DNA of 7,641 nucleotides from Chloroflexota bacterium (GTDB lineage Bacteria > Chloroflexota > Anaerolineae > Thermoflexales > Thermoflexaceae): positions 1 through 7,641 of the forward strand of contig JAUQQB010000132.1 of assembly GCA_030550075.1 (NCBI GenBank), read 5' to 3'. Of this stretch, positions 5,182-7,641 are shown piece by piece. Each line of letters opens with the position of its first letter. The first letter of the stretch is position 1. A program made the position numbers and the translations under genes. The notes under the pieces are model-generated. The model had not been told where the DNA came from and ran no database searches. It saw only the letters and a program-made list of their open reading frames with translations.

Positions 5182-5655
5182 ATGGACTTCTATCATCTGG
5201 ATTCCAGCGCTCTGGTAAAGCACTATATTAGAGAACCAGGCAGCTCCTGGATTCGGGCTCTGGTTCAATCCCCGGAGCACCACATTTGGATCTCTGAGTT
5301 AACGATTGTGGAGATCGCTGCTGCTTTCGGCCGCCTCTATCGTGAAGGAAGAATTCGTGAATCCGTATGGCAGGGTTTGCTCGATCAGTTTATGGCGGAT
5401 ATCGCCTCCGGACGTTACAATATCCTGCGCACGCTGGTTGAGGACTTTTTCAACGCCGTGTTCTTAACTCGCCGTCATCCCTTAAGGGCTGGAGATGCCA
5501 TTCAGCTTGCTGTGGCTTTGCGCCTTCGACAACTCGTATCGCCTTATGGCTATCAACTGATTTTTGTCACCAGCGATCAAGCCTTACGGGCTGCGGCTGA
5601 GGCGGAGGGATTAACTGTAGAAGATCCTCAGGATATGCCCTCTCGCCTTCCTTAA
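5182..5655 (+). CDS. PIN-domain ribonuclease (VapC-like toxin)
   Basis: A 157-residue PIN-domain protein. The four acidic metal-binding positions are in the expected order: D7 (HLDSSALVKHY), E44 (LTIVEIAAAF), D105 (LRAGDAIQLAVAL) and D132 (FVTSDQALRAAAEAEGL). VapC toxins are Mg-dependent endoribonucleases that cleave tRNA or rRNA and are held inactive by the neighbouring antitoxin. All catalytic residues are present, so it is likely functional. The ATG lies 3 bp after the antitoxin stop with no clear Shine-Dalgarno of its own, pointing to translational coupling. The gene converges on coxD with only 5 bp between the two stop codons and no terminator visible. A sampled stretch is about 55% GC, below coxE at about 68%. 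Confidence 0.88.
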   Translation: MDFYHLDSSALVKHYIREPGSSWIRALVQSPEHHIWISELTIVEIAAAFGRLYREGRIRESVWQGLLDQFMADIASGRYNILRTLVEDFFNAVFLTRRHPLRAGDAIQLAVALRLRQLVSPYGYQLIFVTSDQALRAAAEAEGLTVEDPQDMPSRLP

Positions 5656-5660
5656 CGAAG

Positions 5661-6665
5661 TCATATGGTTCCGCCCGCCGCCATCTCTGCCTGCAGCGTC
5701 GCCTTCGCTAATAGATCCCGCGCGATCTCCCCCCGCACCTTGAGCACATCGTCCTGATATTTGAGCAACACCCCCAGGGTTTCATCGATTACTGTCGGGT
5801 CCAGCTCCGTCTGATCCAGCGCCAGCAAAGCCGCCGTCCAGTCCAGGGTCTCCGCCACACCGGGGAGCTTGTAGAGATCCAGCCGGCGTAGCTCCTGAAC
5901 GAAAGCCACGATCTGGCGAGACAGGCGCTCAGGGGCCTCGGGGATCCGCGTTCGGACGATCTGGAGTTCCTTCTCAAAGGATGGATAATCGATCCAGAAA
6001 TAGAGGCAACGCCGCTTGAGGGCGTCGTGGATCTCCCGCGTCCGGTTGGAGGTGATGACCACCACCGGCGGCTGCTCCGCCCGCACCGTCCCGATCTCCG
6101 GGATGGTGATCTGCCAGTCGGAAAGCAATTCCAGCAGGAAGGCTTCGAACTCCTCATCCGCCCGATCCAGCTCGTCGATGAGCAGCACCGGTGGACGCCC
6201 GTCCTTCGCCTCGAGGGCCTGCAGGAGAGGCCGCTTGATCAGGAAGGCGGGACTGAAGATCTGCTGACGGATGCGGATCTCATCCCGCTCCCCGCTCGCC
6301 TCCAGCATCCGGATCTGCAGGATCTGGCGGGCGTAGTCCCACTCATAGACGGCGCTATGGATGTCCAACCCCTCATAGCACTGGAGTCGGATCAGTTCTG
6401 TCCGAAGCATGTCCGCCAGGACCTTCGCGACCTCCGTCTTGCCCACCCCGGGCTCGCCCTCCAGAAACAGCGGCCGGCCCAGGCGCAGAGCCAGGAAGAT
6501 CGCGGTGGCCAGTCCACGCTCGGCGATATAGCGATGGGCCTGCAGGGCCTCGATCACCTCATCGATAGAGCGGGGGAACACGGACGCCTCCATCATGGAA
6601 TGGAAAGCCTTCTGCCCCTCCCTCAATGCGTCAGTGGTGAGAGACCTGGGGAAGGCCAGCTGCAT
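5661..6665 (-). CDS. coxD: CoxD-like MoxR-family AAA+ ATPase
   Basis: A 334-residue MoxR-family AAA+ ATPase. Walker A is GEPGVGKT (70-77), Walker B is VLLIDELD (160-167), sensor 1 is at S206-N207 (VVITSNRTRE), and the arginine-finger region is ALKRRC (215-220). Just before the core, SIDEVIEALQAHRYIAERGLA is typical of CoxD. In the characterised system CoxD is an ATP-dependent chaperone that unfolds or remodels apo-CO dehydrogenase so that sulfur and copper can be added at the Mo site, together with the VWA protein CoxE. The start is uncertain: ATG 6665 has only a weak purine-rich AGAAAAG upstream, while ATG 6596 (residue 24) has AGAAGG about 11 bases away and would still keep the full domain. 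Its usual partner coxE lies 920 bp further on, beyond the inverted VapBC-like pair. Confidence 0.9.
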   Translation of the reverse strand: MQLAFPRSLTTDALREGQKAFHSMMEASVFPRSIDEVIEALQAHRYIAERGLATAIFLALRLGRPLFLEGEPGVGKTEVAKVLADMLRTELIRLQCYEGLDIHSAVYEWDYARQILQIRMLEASGERDEIRIRQQIFSPAFLIKRPLLQALEAKDGRPPVLLIDELDRADEEFEAFLLELLSDWQITIPEIGTVRAEQPPVVVITSNRTREIHDALKRRCLYFWIDYPSFEKELQIVRTRIPEAPERLSRQIVAFVQELRRLDLYKLPGVAETLDWTAALLALDQTELDPTVIDETLGVLLKYQDDVLKVRGEIARDLLAKATLQAEMAAGGTI

Positions 6666-6725
6666 GGTCTTTTCTTATTTTAGCGCAGATCAGCGAAACT
6701 CTATTTTTAGCTCTCTGGGGTTTAA

Positions 6726-6760
6726 GGGCGAGCCGGGCACCTTTGATGCCCGGCTTGCCC
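6726..6760 (-). other. 14-bp inverted repeat upstream of coxD
   Basis: Bases 6726-6739 pair with 6747-6760 (one G-U pair, 7-nt loop). Read toward coxD, the stem is followed by TTAAACC, too few Ts for a strong terminator. It could be a weak attenuator, a transcript stabiliser or a dispersed palindromic element. It ends about 60 bases before the coxD start codon. Confidence 0.6.
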
Positions 6761-7011
6761 CCGGAATGCTCTGGCTCATGTCGGCTCTGAAGTGAAGCGA
6801 GAGCTCCATCCGGGCTTCCGAACGCCCCGAGAAACCGGTCTTGATCTCCGGTCCATCATCCCGGGAATCCGGGAAGGATCGACAGCCTCCCCAAAATCGG
6901 TTTCGAGCCTGGGGCGATCATTGGGTCGTTGCCCTTTATCAGGGGTCCTGGGAAGGAGATGACATGCAGAGCCGGTGCATCGGGCGGAGCATGGCGGAAG
7001 CGATGGGGACT

Positions 7012-7048
7012 AAAAAGGGTCGGCGCGGCTGCGGAGGGCGGCCGCGCC
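7012..7048 (-). terminator. Probable terminator downstream of coxM
   Basis: On the minus strand an 8-bp all-GC stem (GGCGCGGC, 7048-7041, with GCCGCGCC, 7029-7022) is followed, after GACCC, by TTTTT at 7016-7012. The 11-nt loop and the 5-nt gap before the T-run make it less than ideal. It lies about 70-110 bases after the coxM stop and would separate coxM from coxD transcription. Confidence 0.5.
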
Positions 7049-7119
7049 AACCCCATGATTCGATCGGCTTCCCCGCTGGTGAGGGGGCAAGGAGGCCCCC
7101 TTTCAGGAAACCGGCGCTC

Positions 7120-7641
7120 TTACCCCGCCCGTTCAGCCGCCCGCAATAGGGCCCGGCGGGTCAGCACGGCGCACAGATGGGCCCGGTAAGCCGCCGAGGC
7201 AAAGGGATCGCTCAACAGGCCCTCCGGGCTCACCATGTTCTCGGTCGCCGCCCGCACCGTCGCCTCATCCAGCCGCTTGCCGGCCAGTGCTTGCTCCACA
7301 TTGGTGGCCCGGAAGGCCCTGGGGGCTGCGCCGGTGATGCCGATTCGCGCTTCTCGACAGATCCCATTCTCCACCCGGACCACCACGGCCACCCCCACCA
7401 CAGCGTAGCGGGAGGCCGGATGCGGGAACTTCTCATAGGCCCAGCCTGTTCCCTTGCCCAGGACCGGCACGTGGACCTCGGTGAGGATCTCGCCGGGCTG
7501 AAGGGCGGTGGTCAGCATCCCCAGGAAGAATTCATCGGCGGCGATCATCCGCTCTCCGCCCGGCCCCACTGCCTTCATCGTCGCCCCCAGGGCCAGCATC
7601 GCCGCCGGGTAGTCCGCCGCCGGATCCGCATGGGCCAGGCT
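7120..7641 (-). CDS. coxM: CoxM-like FAD-binding subunit of a Mo hydroxylase, C-terminal part
   Basis: The last 173 residues of the medium FAD subunit of the CO dehydrogenase/xanthine dehydrogenase family (full length usually about 280-290). The open frame continues past the right window edge. The first visible residues, SLAHADPAADYPAA, form the conserved second flavin-contact motif of CoxM-type subunits. Farther on are YEKFPHPASRYAVVGVAVVV (69-88), the C-terminal CO-dehydrogenase flavoprotein domain (GITGAAPRAFRA), and SDPFASAAYRAHLCAVLTRRAL near the end. This subunit carries electrons from the molybdenum/Fe-S subunits to the quinone pool through FAD. The first flavin motif and the start lie outside the window. 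Whether the enzyme is a true CO dehydrogenase cannot be settled without the large subunit's active-site loop, although the coxD/coxE neighbours favour it. Confidence 0.9.
   Translation of the reverse strand, partial: SLAHADPAADYPAAMLALGATMKAVGPGGERMIAADEFFLGMLTTALQPGEILTEVHVPVLGKGTGWAYEKFPHPASRYAVVGVAVVVRVENGICREARIGITGAAPRAFRATNVEQALAGKRLDEATVRAATENMVSPEGLLSDPFASAAYRAHLCAVLTRRALLRAAERAG

Larger units (their letters stand above)
6666..7119. other. 454-bp intergenic region between coxM and coxD
   Basis: I see no credible protein in this stretch: open frames on both strands are short and resemble no family. It holds a terminator-like hairpin behind coxM (7048-7012), a smaller hairpin right after the coxM stop (AGGGGGC/GCCCCCT, 7101-7082), a 5-bp palindrome (6860-6873) and a long inverted repeat before coxD (6760-6726). 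A TAAAAT on the minus strand just upstream of coxD has no good -35 box and would leave almost no leader. Coding was presumably separated into two transcription units here. Confidence 0.6.

Noticed and set aside
6841..7189. Plus-strand open frames in the coxM-coxD gap
   Set aside because: They have no recognisable domain, carry frequent Arg/Pro/Gly from GC bias, and overlap hairpins and the end of coxM.

Overview
The window looks like a piece of a GC-rich, probably thermophilic bacterial chromosome. The style of the CO-dehydrogenase accessory genes reminds me of Chloroflexota such as Thermoflexus relatives, but that placement is inference and no marker gene here proves it. Nearly all genes read on the minus strand, so biological order runs from high to low coordinates.

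Region 1 (7641 down to 1240) is the accessory part of a molybdenum-hydroxylase (CO-dehydrogenase-type) cluster. It holds the C-terminal 173 residues of the FAD subunit (coxM), a 454-bp structured non-coding gap, the MoxR-type AAA+ ATPase coxD, the VWA/MIDAS protein coxE, two XdhC/CoxI-family genes (a short one with only the N-terminal domain, then one with a Rossmann domain), and a molybdopterin-binding protein. coxD and coxE together mature the Mo/Cu active site in the characterised system. XdhC proteins and the molybdopterin-binding protein handle and insert the cofactor. Between coxD and coxE, in the opposite orientation, sits a VapBC-like toxin-antitoxin pair (4876-5655) that splits the usual coxDE pair.

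Region 2 (1240 down to 1) is the most unusual part. Just after the molybdopterin-binding gene lies a good sigma-70-type promoter, then a complete FMN riboswitch (RFN element, about 1161-988). It carries an extra 7-bp hairpin inside its P2 loop. Two tandem intrinsic terminators follow, apparently a duplicated 66-67 nt cassette. The gene under this leader is not a riboflavin gene. It is a MntA-HepT (MNT/HEPN) toxin-antitoxin operon (828-168). Forty bases after the hepT stop, a perfect 127-bp copy of the upstream part of the riboswitch begins and runs off the window edge. The toxin-antitoxin pair is therefore bracketed by direct repeats of riboswitch DNA.

Working model (inference): a riboflavin-type transcription unit was split or duplicated by arrival of a mntA-hepT pair, which now has flavin-responsive transcription attenuation, with a second riboswitch beyond it. 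Both toxin-antitoxin pairs look lower in GC in sampled stretches (about 48-55% against about 68% in coxE), which fits acquired modules. No transposase, integrase, tRNA, rRNA or CRISPR array was seen.
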